This document shows, one piece after another, positions 43,143-54,596 of a stretch of 64,000 nt of DNA; positions within the stretch are counted from its first letter, which is position 1; each line of letters begins with the position of its first letter. This DNA is from DATLMR01 sp964615905. GTDB lineage: Bacteria; Acidobacteriota; Blastocatellia; UBA7656. Under the pieces are notes generated by a model. That model made no database searches and was not told where the DNA came from. It saw nothing but the letters and a program-made list of their open reading frames with translations. The stretch spans positions 271,939 through 335,938 of the forward strand of contig CAZTUB010000007.1 of the NCBI GenBank assembly GCA_964615905.1. The letters run 5' to 3'. The position numbers and the translations under genes are program-made.

Positions 43143-44678
43143 TTAAAGCTTGTGCTCGCCGTTCACATAATATTTGAAGGCCATCTTTGCCAGCTTCCAG
43201 ACCTTGCCCCACTCGATGTTGCCGCTCTCGCCGCGTATCAACTGGTTTACGATCAACCCGCGCAGGTAACGGCCTTCGCGCTTGAACATAAACCGTTTGG
43301 CGTAAGGCCGCGCAACCTCAAAAAAGTTGAAGTTCGGATCGACCTGAGTGCCGATGCCTTCGAGCGTCATGATCGCCCTGATGATGTACGTAAAGCTCGC
43401 CGGTATGCGGAAAGGAAATTCATAGACCACGTCCGCCAGATCGAACATCAGCTCTTTGAAATGCACGTCGCCAAGCCGCTGCCCCAGGTATCTCGTAAAG
43501 AGCATCTCAATCGTAGGCTTGAACCGGGCTTCCTCTTCCGGCGACAGTTCGATGAAACCCATCCGAACCATATCTTCGACCAGCCCGTGAACATCACGCT
43601 CGACTATGTGAAAGAAGGCGTTGATGAGCTTCGATTGAAGCTCTACAGGGAGCCGCCCGACCATCCCGAAATCGAAGAATGCCAATCGCCCGTCCGCCAT
43701 CACACGCAAGTTGCCGGGGTGCGGGTCGGCGTGAAAGAAACCGTCTTCGAGCAGTTGTTTTAGATAAGTTCGCGCAAGTAGCTTTACTACTTCGTGCGGG
43801 TTCATCCCGGCAGCGGTTACGCCCTCATTGTCCGTGACCTTGAGCCCCTCGATGAACTCCATCACTATCAGCCGCCTGGTCGAGAATATCTGGAAAATCT
43901 GCGGGACGTATACCTCGCGCCATTCCACGAAATTCTTCCTGAAAATCTCGGCGTTGCGTGTCTCAAGCTCGTAATCCATCTCGTCCGAGATTGTGGCGCG
44001 AAACTCTCTGAGAGTGCCGTGCCAATCGACTCCGCGAATCAGGTTCGGGTATCGCTCAAGGATGGTTGCCACTCTGTGAAGCGCGGCTACGTCAAAATCG
44101 ATTTGCTCTGAGATGTCGGGCCGCTGCACCTTTACGGCTACCACATGACCAGTTTTGAGAGTCGCCCTGTAGACCTGTCCGAGCGACGCGGCAGCGATTG
44201 GCTCCGCGCCAAAGTCATCGAATATCTCTTCGATCTTTGCCTGTAGCTCATGCTCGATAATCCGCCGTGCCTCTACGGTCGGGAAAGGCGGCACTTCATC
44301 CTGAAGCTTTGACAGTTCCTGTATGTATTCAACCGGCAGGATGTCTGCGCGTGTCGCGAGCGTCTGACCAATCTTAATAAAAGTAGGGCCGAGGGCGAGC
44401 AGCTTATCTCTCAAGACGCGCCCTTCGCGATGTCGAAGGTCTGTTGCGGGAGTCTTCTTTGTGCCGAACCACCCGCGCGAGTTGATGTAGAGCCGCGCTC
44501 CAAACGCAAGAAATGTCAGGAGGATTCTAAGCAGCCGCAGATAGCCTTTGAAGCCGAGCGGCGGGTAGGTCACTTCCTCTTTCGCGGCAGGGGCTAACGC
44601 CTCAGGCTCCACGACTCTGGCGTCGATTGGCGCGAGCTCTCGCGGTGGAGGAGAATCTGGCAGTTGGCTTTGCATCAA
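43143..44678 (-). CDS. ABC1/UbiB/AarF-family atypical kinase
   Basis: 511 residues. Family motifs are the KxGQ-type signature (FIKIGQTLATRADILP) and the Ala-rich loop AAASLGQVYRA, which replaces a glycine-rich loop. The ATP-binding Lys lies in VAVKVQRP, and FHADPHPGNLRV with FFDFGMVGR provides the catalytic Asp and Mg-binding residues. Relatives help ubiquinone, plastoquinone or other isoprenoid quinone biosynthesis and may act as ATPases on lipid intermediates. It follows the tyrS gene by 60 bases on the same strand. Confidence 0.9.
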   Translation of the reverse strand: MMQSQLPDSPPPRELAPIDARVVEPEALAPAAKEEVTYPPLGFKGYLRLLRILLTFLAFGARLYINSRGWFGTKKTPATDLRHREGRVLRDKLLALGPTFIKIGQTLATRADILPVEYIQELSKLQDEVPPFPTVEARRIIEHELQAKIEEIFDDFGAEPIAAASLGQVYRATLKTGHVVAVKVQRPDISEQIDFDVAALHRVATILERYPNLIRGVDWHGTLREFRATISDEMDYELETRNAEIFRKNFVEWREVYVPQIFQIFSTRRLIVMEFIEGLKVTDNEGVTAAGMNPHEVVKLLARTYLKQLLEDGFFHADPHPGNLRVMADGRLAFFDFGMVGRLPVELQSKLINAFFHIVERDVHGLVEDMVRMGFIELSPEEEARFKPTIEMLFTRYLGQRLGDVHFKELMFDLADVVYEFPFRIPASFTYIIRAIMTLEGIGTQVDPNFNFFEVARPYAKRFMFKREGRYLRGLIVNQLIRGESGNIEWGKVWKLAKMAFKYYVNGEHKL

Positions 44679-44738
44679 TACCTAATACGCTGTTCGTCCC
44701 TAAAACGTTGCCACACCAAAATTCTAGCACACCTCAAA

Positions 44739-45949
<1,211 letters not shown>

Positions 45950-45950
<1 letters not shown>

Positions 45951-47725
45951 CAGTAACCTATCGAAACCCCGCCGAGTCGCGGGTCGGATGCGCCGAGCCT
46001 CATCCCTGTATCCGGCTCAATCATTATGCCTTCCGCGTCGCCCATGTATCCAGGCTTGTCCGCAAATGAGTGACCGCGCGATTCCAGGGCGCGGCGCGTG
46101 TCGTCGTTTAGCCCGAAAGGCTCCCACCTGATACTGTCGGGCATCCACTGGTGATGCACGCGGGGCGCGTCTATGGCCTGTTGTATATTCATACCGTAGT
46201 CGAGAATATTGATGATGACCTGAAGCACGGTGTTGATTATGGTCGGCCCGCCGGGGCTGCCTACGGCAAAATAAACTTTGCCGTCTTTGAGAACGATGGT
46301 CGGCGTCATGGCCGAAAGCGGGCGTTTGCGAGGCGCAATCGAGTTGTTCTCGCTTTGCAGCAGCCCATACATATTCGGCTCGCCCGGCTTGGATGTGAAG
46401 TCGTCCATCTCGTTGTTGAGCAAGATGCCAGTGCCCGGTGTGGTGACTCCCGAACCGTAGCTGTTGTTAAGCGTGTATGTGTTCGAGACCACGTTGCCTT
46501 CCGAATCGACCACCGTGAAATGCGTAGTCTCAGGCGATTCATAACCGACAGGCGAGCCCGCGCGAACTTCGCCGCTCGGTGTGGCCCGGTCGAATTTGAT
46601 CGTCTTCGCTATCTCTGCCGCGTAGTCTTTCGAGATCAACCCCTCTACCGGAACCTTTACAAAATCGGCGTCGCCCAGGTAGGTCGCGCGGTCGGCGAAA
46701 GCTCGCCTCATAACCTCTGTCAGCAGATGAATCTCGTCGGAGGAATTATGGCCAAGCTCGCCGACGTTATACCGTTCAAGCATGTTCAGCATTTCAATAA
46801 GGGCGGTCCCGCCCGAAGATGGGGGCGGCATGGTCAATATCTCGTAGCCGCGATATGCGCCCTTGAGCGGCTGGCGAATGGTCGGCTCGTACTGCTTGAG
46901 GTCTTCTGCGGTTATCAGCCCGCCGTTTGCCTTCATGTCTTCTACTATGAGCCGCGCCGTCTCTCCTTCATAAAATTCGCGCGGGCCTTTCTCTTTCAAA
47001 CGCGTGAGCGTTGCCGCAAGCTCAGGCTGGATGAACTGCTCGCCCTCCTTGAACTGATTACCGTCGCGCAGGTATATGCGCTTGCTTTCGGGGAACTTTG
47101 AGAGCAGGCCAGCGCTCTTTTCGATGCTGAGAGCGGTCGCGTAATTGACCACAAACCCTTCCGCTGCAAGCCGCCGCGCCGGCTCGACCGTGTCGGCCCA
47201 TTTAAGCTTGCCGTGTCGCTCAAGGGCGAGGGCAAATCCAGCCACAGACCCCGGCACGCCCACGGCCCTGTAGCCTACTGTCGAAGCGTGGTCGATCACG
47301 TTGCCCTGCGGGTCCAGGTACATATCACGAGTTGCGGCAAGCGGCGCGCGCTCGCGGTAATCGATAATCTCTGTCCGCCCGTCGGCGCGGCGTATCATCA
47401 TAAACCCGCCGCCGCCGATGTTGCCCGCAGACGGCCAGGTGACGGTCAACGCCAACCCGACTGCTACTGCCGCATCAATGGCGTTGCCGCCGCGTTGCAT
47501 CACTTCGACGCCGACGCGCGAAGCTATGTCGTTTACGGTAGCGACCATTCCGTTTCGCGCCCTTACAGGCTGGCTGGCGAGATAGCCAAGCGCGGGCGTG
47601 GCGGACACGGGCTGGGCGGTCTGCTTTATTGCCGACTGCTGTGTCGGCGTGGGCTGCGGCTTCTGACAGGCCAGAAGAGCCGCCGTCAAGATGGCGATTA
47701 AAGTCAGCGTGAGTTTCTTTGACAA
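45950..47725 (-). CDS. ggt: Gamma-glutamyltransferase, predicted lipoprotein
   Basis: 591 residues from a TTG at 47725. Its N-terminus is then SKKLTLTLIAILTAALLAC, a lipoprotein signal with the lipobox Cys at about residue 19. GGAGG lies 11 bases upstream. A longer open frame to 48055 would run into the neighbouring gene and lacks a signal. The autocatalytic cleavage site and nucleophile Thr are in ETTHFTVVDSEGN, and the C-terminal small subunit includes GSPGGPTIINTVLQV. It cleaves gamma-glutamyl bonds of glutathione in the periplasm. It overlaps tyrS by one base. Confidence 0.93.
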
Positions 47726-47766
47726 AATTTTTTGCGCCTCCAATCGCGTAGAGAGCTTGCGACGGT

Positions 47767-48609
47767 TCAAGTGTAAAGAGTCAAGTACCAGGCGATCAAC
47801 GGCTGCCCGATAAAGAGAGAGATTATCGACGCCGGGCCCAGGAAGACGCCGAACGGTATCTCTGTTTTCATGCTGCCGCTGCGGAGCCAGATCAGCGCGA
47901 CGCCGATCAGCGAGCCTAGAAGTGATGCGACAAAGATTGTGAGCAGGCTCAACTGCCAGCCGAGAAATGCGCCGACCATCAGCATCATCTTTACGTCGCC
48001 AAGCCCCATCCCTTCGACGTGGCGGACCCTGAAATAAAACTCTCTCACAAGCCACAGGCTACCGCCCCCCACGAGCGCGCCGATCAACGAGCCAACCAGC
48101 GCCACTGCCCATGCGGGCCAGCTTTCAAGACCCCACGTCGCGCGTGTAGCCTCGGTTACCACCGGGTCGGGGGCAATCGCGCGAAGAATTGTGAGAACGA
48201 CCAGGCCGGGATATGTGATCTTGTTGGGCAGCAGCTTGTGGCGCAGGTCGATAAAGACCAGCGGCACGATAAGCGAGACGAATACAAGATCAGCGACAAG
48301 CCGGGTTGTAAGCCCGTCCCTCAAAAAGATTAGGAAGTAAAGTATCCCGACCAGTAGTTCTACGGCAGGGTAGACTACCGAGATCTTGACCTTGCAGGCG
48401 CGACATCGACCGCCGAGCGCGAGGTAGCTGAGCACAGGAAAGTTATCGTAAGGCTTAACGGGCGCGTTGCACGAAGGGCAGTGGGAGCCGGGGAAAGCGA
48501 GTGATTCGCCAAGCGGCAGCCTGTAGATGACCACGTTCAAAAAACTTCCGATAATGAGACCGAACAAAAAGACCGATACTCCGATGAAGTAGGTCGGGAG
48601 ATTTTCCAT
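47767..48609 (-). CDS. pilD: Type IV prepilin peptidase / N-methyltransferase
   Basis: 280 residues, multi-pass membrane protein. The N-terminal methyltransferase domain opens GSFLNVVIYRLPLGESLAFP with paired CxxC motifs (CPSC and CRAC). The catalytic aspartates are in FIDLRHKLLPN and GLGDVKMM (GxGD). It cleaves and methylates type IV pilin-like precursors, needed for pili, type II secretion or competence pseudopili. No pilin gene is nearby. The gamma-glutamyltransferase gene begins 41 bases downstream. Confidence 0.94.
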   Translation of the reverse strand: MENLPTYFIGVSVFLFGLIIGSFLNVVIYRLPLGESLAFPGSHCPSCNAPVKPYDNFPVLSYLALGGRCRACKVKISVVYPAVELLVGILYFLIFLRDGLTTRLVADLVFVSLIVPLVFIDLRHKLLPNKITYPGLVVLTILRAIAPDPVVTEATRATWGLESWPAWAVALVGSLIGALVGGGSLWLVREFYFRVRHVEGMGLGDVKMMLMVGAFLGWQLSLLTIFVASLLGSLIGVALIWLRSGSMKTEIPFGVFLGPASIISLFIGQPLIAWYLTLYT

Positions 48610-48737
48610 TATAACCTTTCCTGGCAGCGTGCGGATTGGTCGGGGGCAAATATGCTCTTGATCGCCTCGTACATTCGATTGCCAGCCGCGATCATTTGGA
48701 TTAAATTAGCGCGGCGCGTTATTGTCAAGCTTAGCTT

Positions 48738-49859
48738 ATGAAGATCCTGCAAATCTGTTCGGCGTCAGAGATGGGAGGCGGAGAGGTCCACGTTGCCGAC
48801 CTTGTTTACGCGCTCGCGAGCCGTGGCCACGCAATCTATCTCGCGGTCAGACCGCAAAGCCCTCTGCGCGCGCCGCTCGCCGGGGTAATCGCCAGCTGGC
48901 ACGAGATGCCGTTAAGAAACTCGCTCGACCTGCAATCTGTCAAATCAATCGCAAACCTGATAAACCAGCACGGCATAGAGATCGTCCACGCGCACGTAGG
49001 GAGAGATTACCTTGTCGCCGCTATGGCCACACGCAAAGCCCCGCGCGCAAAGCTTGTGATAACAAGGCATCATTACCTGCCGCTGAAGAAAAACCCGCTT
49101 TACAGGTGGATGCTCGAAGACGTATCGGCAGTAATCGCCGTTTCGGATTCGGTCCGTGATTCAATCTTGGAACGGGTCGGCCTTGAGCCCGAACGAGTTC
49201 ACACGATCCCAAACTGGATAGACCCGGCGCGGTTTCAACCCGTCGACCGGGACGCGGCCCGCGCTATGTTTCAGCTGCGGTCGAATCTGACTGTTGCTTG
49301 CATTGGCCAAATTGTCGCTGCGAAGGGGCAGGAAGAGTTCATCCGCGCCGCCAGTCGCGTGGCGCAAATGAGATCGGACGTGACGTTTCTCGTCGTCGGG
49401 GAAGAGAAGGAAGAAGGCCACCCCTTCACTCAGGAGTTAAAGGCGCTGACGGATAAGCTGGGACTCCGCGACCGTGTGAAATTCATCGGTTTCGTCAACG
49501 ACATCCCGACCCTGCTCGCGGCGGTCGATGTGGTGGTCGTCCCGTCCTGGAACGAAGGGTTTTCGCTTGTGACAATCGAAGCCCTCGCCTCCCGCAAACC
49601 CGTGCTTGCATCAAACACAGGCGGCATCACGGGGATCATCAAAGAAGGTGTTACGGGTCTGCTCTTCACGCCAAGAGACGTGAAGGGGCTGGCCGATAAG
49701 ATGACCTGGATGCTTTCCGACGCGCCGCTCCGCGAACGGCTTGCCGTGCAGGGGCAGAAGGATGTTTACGTACGCTTTGGCCGCGATCAGATCATCGACC
49801 GCATCGAAGCGCTTTATCTCGACCTGCTAGGCCGCCGCAAAGCAGAAGGGTTCCGCTAA
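48738..49859 (+). CDS. Family 4 glycosyltransferase (GT-B fold)
   Basis: 373 residues. The N-terminal half has EMGGGEVHVADLVYALASRGH and HAHVGRDYLVAA, and the C-terminal half carries the nucleotide-sugar motif EGFSLVTIEALASRKPVLASN with the E-x7-E pair. It transfers a sugar from an activated donor during surface polysaccharide or lipopolysaccharide assembly. It converges with the family 2 glycosyltransferase on the other strand (7 bases between stops). Sugar specificity cannot be inferred. Confidence 0.9.
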   Translation: MKILQICSASEMGGGEVHVADLVYALASRGHAIYLAVRPQSPLRAPLAGVIASWHEMPLRNSLDLQSVKSIANLINQHGIEIVHAHVGRDYLVAAMATRKAPRAKLVITRHHYLPLKKNPLYRWMLEDVSAVIAVSDSVRDSILERVGLEPERVHTIPNWIDPARFQPVDRDAARAMFQLRSNLTVACIGQIVAAKGQEEFIRAASRVAQMRSDVTFLVVGEEKEEGHPFTQELKALTDKLGLRDRVKFIGFVNDIPTLLAAVDVVVVPSWNEGFSLVTIEALASRKPVLASNTGGITGIIKEGVTGLLFTPRDVKGLADKMTWMLSDAPLRERLAVQGQKDVYVRFGRDQIIDRIEALYLDLLGRRKAEGFR

Positions 49860-49866
49860 GCCCCGC

Positions 49867-50640
49867 CTAATTTTCGGGCTTTGCGTCAATCTCACTTTCG
49901 CGTTCCATCTCCCACAGCTTCAAGTTCTTCAAAAAGACGTAGTGAGCGGCAAAGGCTGAGATAGCCAGTCCCTGCGTGCCGTCTAAAAAGCCTCGTTTGA
50001 GGATGTAAGACCGTAAAAAAGCGGCGACCGGCGAGAGCAGGATAGATAAAGCGCTTGCTCGCTTCCCCCGCGCGAAACGCTCTCGCGCCGCAAGCGTCGT
50101 GTAGCGGTCAATTCTCAAGTGATGATCGGAAGAGTTGCGAACAGTGTAGTGAAGTATCTCGCCCGCGAGCCTGTCAATGCGTCCGCTCACCTGAACCGAT
50201 TCGTGGACATATTCGCCGCGCCATCCACCCGCGTTTCGGTTGTAGAGTCGGAGCTTGTAGTCGGGATACCAGCCCGCATGTTTTATCCAGCGACCCAGGT
50301 AGTATGTAAGCCGGGGGATTTCAAACCCGCTCGCGGAGATATCGGTCTTCACTTTCAACTGCTCGATCTCAAGCGCGAGCCGGTCTGAAACTCGCTCGTC
50401 CGCGTCGAGGTTGAATACCCAATCGTTCGATGCCTGCTCTGCCGCGAAGCTCTTCTGAGCGGAGTAGCCCGGCCAGGGTCTTACAAATACTCTGTCCGTG
50501 AACCGGCGCGCGATCTCGACTGTCCTGTCTGTGCTTTCAGAATCGACGACGATTATCTCATCAGCCCACTTGAGAGATTCAAGCGCGGCGGCGATGTTCG
50601 CTTCTTCGTTAAAAGTGATTACGGTCGCGCTTATCTTCAT
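49867..50640 (-). CDS. Family 2 glycosyltransferase (KdtX/WaaE-like)
   Basis: 257 residues with a GT-A fold. The opening KISATVITFNEEANIAAAL, the donor-binding VVDSESTDRTVEIAR and the metal-binding DxD in NLDADERVS are present. The WIKHAGWYPDYKLRLY stretch is typical of the LPS core beta-glucosyltransferase-like subgroup. A hydrophobic C-terminal patch may associate with the membrane. It lies 17 bases downstream of mutS on the same strand and converges with the GT4 gene, so two envelope-sugar genes meet here. Confidence 0.9.
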   Translation of the reverse strand: MKISATVITFNEEANIAAALESLKWADEIIVVDSESTDRTVEIARRFTDRVFVRPWPGYSAQKSFAAEQASNDWVFNLDADERVSDRLALEIEQLKVKTDISASGFEIPRLTYYLGRWIKHAGWYPDYKLRLYNRNAGGWRGEYVHESVQVSGRIDRLAGEILHYTVRNSSDHHLRIDRYTTLAARERFARGKRASALSILLSPVAAFLRSYILKRGFLDGTQGLAISAFAAHYVFLKNLKLWEMERESEIDAKPEN

Positions 50641-50657
50641 CGGTTCGAGCCGTGGGA

Positions 50658-53318
50658 TTACATAAGTCTTGCGCGGAGTTTTCTCAGGACCCCGAGAGCT
50701 TCCTCCGGTGAAAGGTTGTCCGCGTCGAGCAGGCGAAGCTCTTCGATCACCACATCATTTACGGCTTGAAAGAGCGTAGGCTGAGGCTGTCCCTTTCGTG
50801 AAGGCATATGACGCGCGAGCTTTGGCCTGCCCGTCACGTCAAGCTCGTTCGCCTCCAGGTTCGATAAAATCTCTCTGGCGCGCTCGATTACTGCCTTTGG
50901 CAACCCCGCGAGCCGCGCTACCTCGATGCCGTACGATTTTGAGGTGCTGCCCTCGACCACGCGCCTCAAGAATACGATTGCGCCGCCGGTATCTTTGACC
51001 GCCATCTGGTAGTTGCGTACGCCCGGCAGAAGCTTCGCAAGCTCAGTCATCTCGTGGTAGTGCGTTGCAAAAAGCGTCTTCGCCGCGTGCTGCGGGTTGT
51101 CGTGCAGGTACTCCGCGATTGCCCACGCAAGCGACAGCCCGTCAAAGGTAGCCGTCCCGCGCCCTACTTCGTCGAGGAGCACGAGGCTGCGAGGCGTCGC
51201 CGTGTTCAAAATATTGGCGGTCTCGGTCATCTCAACCATAAAAGTCGAGCGACCGCGCGCGAGGCTGTCGGATGCGCCAACGCGTGTGAATACTCTATCG
51301 ACCAGCGCGATGCGCGCTTCGTCGGCGGGCACGAACGAGCCTATCTGCGCCATGATGGCGATCAGTGCGGCCTGCCTGAGATAGACGGACTTGCCGCCCA
51401 TATTCGGGCCGGTGATTATTAGCAGCCGGTCTGTCGAGTTGTTCAAGTAGGCGTCGTTTGGTATGAACCTCTCGCCGCCTGCCTCGATTATCGCGTGGCG
51501 TCCTGCGCGTATGTAAAGCTCGTCGTCTTCGGTCAAGGTGGGGCGGCAATAGTTGCGGCGGGCTGCGACCTCCGCGAGCGACAACAACACATCGAGCGCC
51601 GAAAGCGCCTGCGCGACCATCTGCACGCGGCGGGTTTCAAACGCTACGGCCTGGCGAATCGTGTTGAATAGCTGCTGCTCCAACTCGACGATCTTCTCTT
51701 CGGCTCCCAGGACTTTTGCTTCGTACTCCTTCAGCTCAGGCGTCGTGTACCGCTCTGCGTTGGCAAGCGTCTGCCGCCGCTCGTAATCATCCGGGACGCT
51801 CTTGAGATTTGATTTCGATACTTCGAGAAAGTAGCCAAACACGTTGTTGAACTTCACCTTAAGCGAAGCGATCCCTGTGCGCGTGCGCTCGCGCGCTTCG
51901 ATGCGCGCAATAACACTCTTGCCAGAGGTTGAAAGCTCGCGCAGCTCGTCAAGCTCCTGGTTGTACCCCTCGCGTATGTAACCGCCGTCGGCCATTGTCG
52001 CGGGCGGCTCGTCCGATATGCTCGCGCCGATCAGGTCTCGCAGATCGGGTAGCTCATCCAGGTTCTCTGCGAGAATCTCAAGAAGCGAAGATGTAGCATC
52101 GCCAAGCAACTCCTTTATATCAGGAACGCAATCGGCCGAAAGTTTTAAAGAGACAAGGTCGCGAGGCGTCGCGCGCCCCAGGCTTATGCGGCCCATCAAC
52201 CTTTCAAGGTCCGAGACTTTCTTTAACTCCAACCTGAGACGGTCGCGGAGAATCAGAGCGGTCTTCAACTCTTCAACCGCGTCCAGCCGCGCACTGAGCT
52301 CCCCCATCTTCATCGACGGGCGCAATAGCCATTGCTTGAGCAAGCGCGACCCCATCCCCGTCATCGTTTCGTCAAGGACGCCAAGAAGCGTCCGCGAGCG
52401 CGAGCCGTCGAGTGATTCGACAAGCTCCAGGTTGCGGACAGTCGGTGTATCGAGAATCAGGTAGGCATTCGGCTCGAAGTAAGAGACGCCCGTGATGTGC
52501 GCCGCGTCTTCTTTCTGTGTCTCGCGGACGTAATGAAGCGCCGCGCCCGCCGCCGAGACCGCAAGCCCTCGCCCGCCCAGACCAAAGCCGTCGAGCGACA
52601 TCACGTCGAAATGTGTTCTAAGCAGATTGTGAGCGTGGTCATGCTCGAACAACCAGTCATCAGTCGGGTACATCGACGGCTCGTTCCCTGACAAGCTTAG
52701 ATTGGCCGCCTTCTTTTCATTCGAATCCGCCTCCGACTCCTGAACGGGCTGCGCGCTCGGCTTGAACAGCGGTTCAAGCGATTTTGGGAAGATGATCTCT
52801 CGCGGCCCAAAGCAATCGAGCTGTTCGATGATGCGCTCCCACGATCCCTGCCCTTCAAATTCTGTAGCGACAAACTCGCCAGTCGAAAGATCGAGAAACG
52901 CGACGGCCATCCCGCTCCCTGTGCCGTACACGGAGGCGAGGTAGCTGTTTTCGCGTGAGTCGAGCAACTGCGAGTCAATGGCTGTGCCGGGTGTGATTAT
53001 GCGGACTACTTCGCGTTTTACCAGCTTGGTCGCTTTCTTTGGGTCCTCTGTCTGCTCGCAGATCGCCACGCGGTACCCTTTGCGGACGAGCTTGGCGATA
53101 TAACCGCTCGCGGCGTGGTAGGGAACTCCGCACATCGGCACGGGGTTCCCGCGCTCGCGGTTCCGGGCCGTGAGCGTTATCTCAAGCTCGCGGGCGCCGA
53201 TGATGGCGTCGTCAAAGAATAGCTCGTAAAAATCGCCGAGCCTGAAAAAAAGTATTGTACCGGGATGCTGGCGCTTGATCTCCTGGTACTGCTTGAGCAT
53301 GGGAGATGGTTGTTGCAT
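50658..53318 (-). CDS. mutS: DNA mismatch repair protein MutS
   Basis: 886 residues, normal full length. The mismatch-binding N-terminus (LKQYQEIKRQHPGTILFFRLGDFYELF) contains the Phe-x-Glu pair contacting the mispair. The ATPase has Walker A GPNMGGKSVYLRQ, the Walker B-like LVLLDEVGRGTATFDGLS and the signature region GVRNYQMAV. A helical C-terminal end follows. MutS recognises mismatches and recruits MutL, which is not in the window. Upstream pfkA begins 84 bases away. Confidence 0.95.
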   Translation of the reverse strand: MQQPSPMLKQYQEIKRQHPGTILFFRLGDFYELFFDDAIIGARELEITLTARNRERGNPVPMCGVPYHAASGYIAKLVRKGYRVAICEQTEDPKKATKLVKREVVRIITPGTAIDSQLLDSRENSYLASVYGTGSGMAVAFLDLSTGEFVATEFEGQGSWERIIEQLDCFGPREIIFPKSLEPLFKPSAQPVQESEADSNEKKAANLSLSGNEPSMYPTDDWLFEHDHAHNLLRTHFDVMSLDGFGLGGRGLAVSAAGAALHYVRETQKEDAAHITGVSYFEPNAYLILDTPTVRNLELVESLDGSRSRTLLGVLDETMTGMGSRLLKQWLLRPSMKMGELSARLDAVEELKTALILRDRLRLELKKVSDLERLMGRISLGRATPRDLVSLKLSADCVPDIKELLGDATSSLLEILAENLDELPDLRDLIGASISDEPPATMADGGYIREGYNQELDELRELSTSGKSVIARIEARERTRTGIASLKVKFNNVFGYFLEVSKSNLKSVPDDYERRQTLANAERYTTPELKEYEAKVLGAEEKIVELEQQLFNTIRQAVAFETRRVQMVAQALSALDVLLSLAEVAARRNYCRPTLTEDDELYIRAGRHAIIEAGGERFIPNDAYLNNSTDRLLIITGPNMGGKSVYLRQAALIAIMAQIGSFVPADEARIALVDRVFTRVGASDSLARGRSTFMVEMTETANILNTATPRSLVLLDEVGRGTATFDGLSLAWAIAEYLHDNPQHAAKTLFATHYHEMTELAKLLPGVRNYQMAVKDTGGAIVFLRRVVEGSTSKSYGIEVARLAGLPKAVIERAREILSNLEANELDVTGRPKLARHMPSRKGQPQPTLFQAVNDVVIEELRLLDADNLSPEEALGVLRKLRARLM

Positions 53319-53402
53319 ATCAGTTAGCGGAAGGCGTCCGGCTTTGTTGGTTTAGACCTGAGGGGTGCCGGGTGCCACAATCCATTAGCAAATCGTTCGT
53401 AG

Positions 53403-54437
53403 CTATCCGAAAAATATCTCTGCCGTTTCGTAAATCTTTTCGTCAACCGGGCGATGTTTGTCCGCGATCTCTTCGAGCGGCACGCTTGTGATATTCATAC
53501 CCCGGACGCCAACCATCCGCCCGAACTCGCCCCGGATGACATGCTCAACCGCGTTTACACCAAGCCGCGTTGCGAGCACGCGGTCATAAGCCGTGGGCGA
53601 GCCGCCGCGCTGTATGTAGCCGAGCACGGTCACGCGCGTAGAAAGCCCCGTCCGCTCCTCTATCTGGTTGCCGACGAGCTGGCCTATCCCGCCGAGGTTT
53701 TCGGTCTTGTAGATTCGGCTCTGTTGATCTGGATCAAGAAAATTCTCGTCCGGGTGGGGCCTTGCGTCTTCGGCTACGACGACGATTGAAAACGGCCTGC
53801 CCATCTCTTTGCGTCTTGCCAGCAGCGCGCAGACCTCTGAGATGCGGAAAGGCTTCTCCGGGATGAGTATGATATCTCCCGCTCCTGCAATCCCAGCGTA
53901 GGTTGCGATCCAGCCGCTGTGGCGGCCCATCACTTCCACGACCATGACGCGGTGATGAGCTTCGGCGGTGGTATGCAACCGGTCAATCGCCTCAGTGGCA
54001 ATCGATACCGAAGTGTCAAACCCTATCGACGCGTCGGTGCCCTCGACATCGTTATCGACCGTCTTTGGTATGCCGATGATCGGGTAGCCGTGGTCGCGCC
54101 ACATTCTCAAAGAACAGGAGAGCGTTCCGTTCCCGCCTACAACTATGAGCGACGAAAGACCGAATTTGCGCCAGTGCGTGCGTACCTTTTGAAGCGATTC
54201 ATCGTCCACAGGGTTACAGCGCGAGGTTCCAAGTATGGTTCCTCCCTTGTACTGTATGCCCGCTACCGAGTACCTTGTCAGCGGCTCGATGTCGCCGTCG
54301 ATCAACCCCTGCCACCCTGAATGTATCCCGAGAACGCGAATGTTATCCTTGAGCGCGCGGCGGACGACGGCTCTTATGACCGCATTCAAACCGGGACAGT
54401 CTCCGCCGCCTGTGAGGATGCCCAGATAATTATCCAT
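53403..54437 (-). CDS. pfkA: 6-phosphofructokinase (ATP-type by Gly104, unusual Asn103)
   Basis: 344 residues. ILTGGGDCPGLNA at the N-terminus, PKTVDND (catalytic Asp128) and MGRHSGWIA with the fructose-6-phosphate residues are all present. At 101-105 the sequence reads GGNGT: Gly104 is of the ATP-using type (PPi enzymes have Asp), but the Mg-binding Asp103 of the E. coli enzyme is Asn (codon AAC). Related group III enzymes often have Glu there, so this belongs to that variable clade. It phosphorylates fructose-6-phosphate in glycolysis. The phosphate donor should be regarded as open. Confidence 0.9.
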   Translation of the reverse strand: MDNYLGILTGGGDCPGLNAVIRAVVRRALKDNIRVLGIHSGWQGLIDGDIEPLTRYSVAGIQYKGGTILGTSRCNPVDDESLQKVRTHWRKFGLSSLIVVGGNGTLSCSLRMWRDHGYPIIGIPKTVDNDVEGTDASIGFDTSVSIATEAIDRLHTTAEAHHRVMVVEVMGRHSGWIATYAGIAGAGDIILIPEKPFRISEVCALLARRKEMGRPFSIVVVAEDARPHPDENFLDPDQQSRIYKTENLGGIGQLVGNQIEERTGLSTRVTVLGYIQRGGSPTAYDRVLATRLGVNAVEHVIRGEFGRMVGVRGMNITSVPLEEIADKHRPVDEKIYETAEIFFG

Positions 54438-54494
54438 TTGAAAAAGCCTTGAACCCTTCTGTTAAGCCGATCCATCTTGTCAAAGCGGCAGAGG

Positions 54495-54523
54495 TTGTCT
54501 CTGCCATAACCAGAATATATAAT
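54495..54523 (+). promoter_or_regulatory. Strong sigma-70-like promoter for tsaB-rimI
   Basis: TTGTCT (54495-54500), a 17-base spacer and a perfect TATAAT (54518-54523), about 75 bases before the tsaB ATG. Confidence 0.6.
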
Positions 54524-54596
54524 CGGCCACTGATGAAAGTGTCAAACAAGCCAGCCCGGTTTGTCTAGAGGCCCTGATTGGGCTGGTGAGCGCGTC

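Noticed and set aside
46151..47101. Plus-strand open frame of 316 codons inside ggt
   Set aside because: Shadow frame; the minus strand encodes conserved gamma-glutamyltransferase motifs over the same bases.
47726..48055. Upstream extension of ggt
   Set aside because: It overlaps the prepilin peptidase gene, has no signal peptide and destroys the lipoprotein start at 47725.
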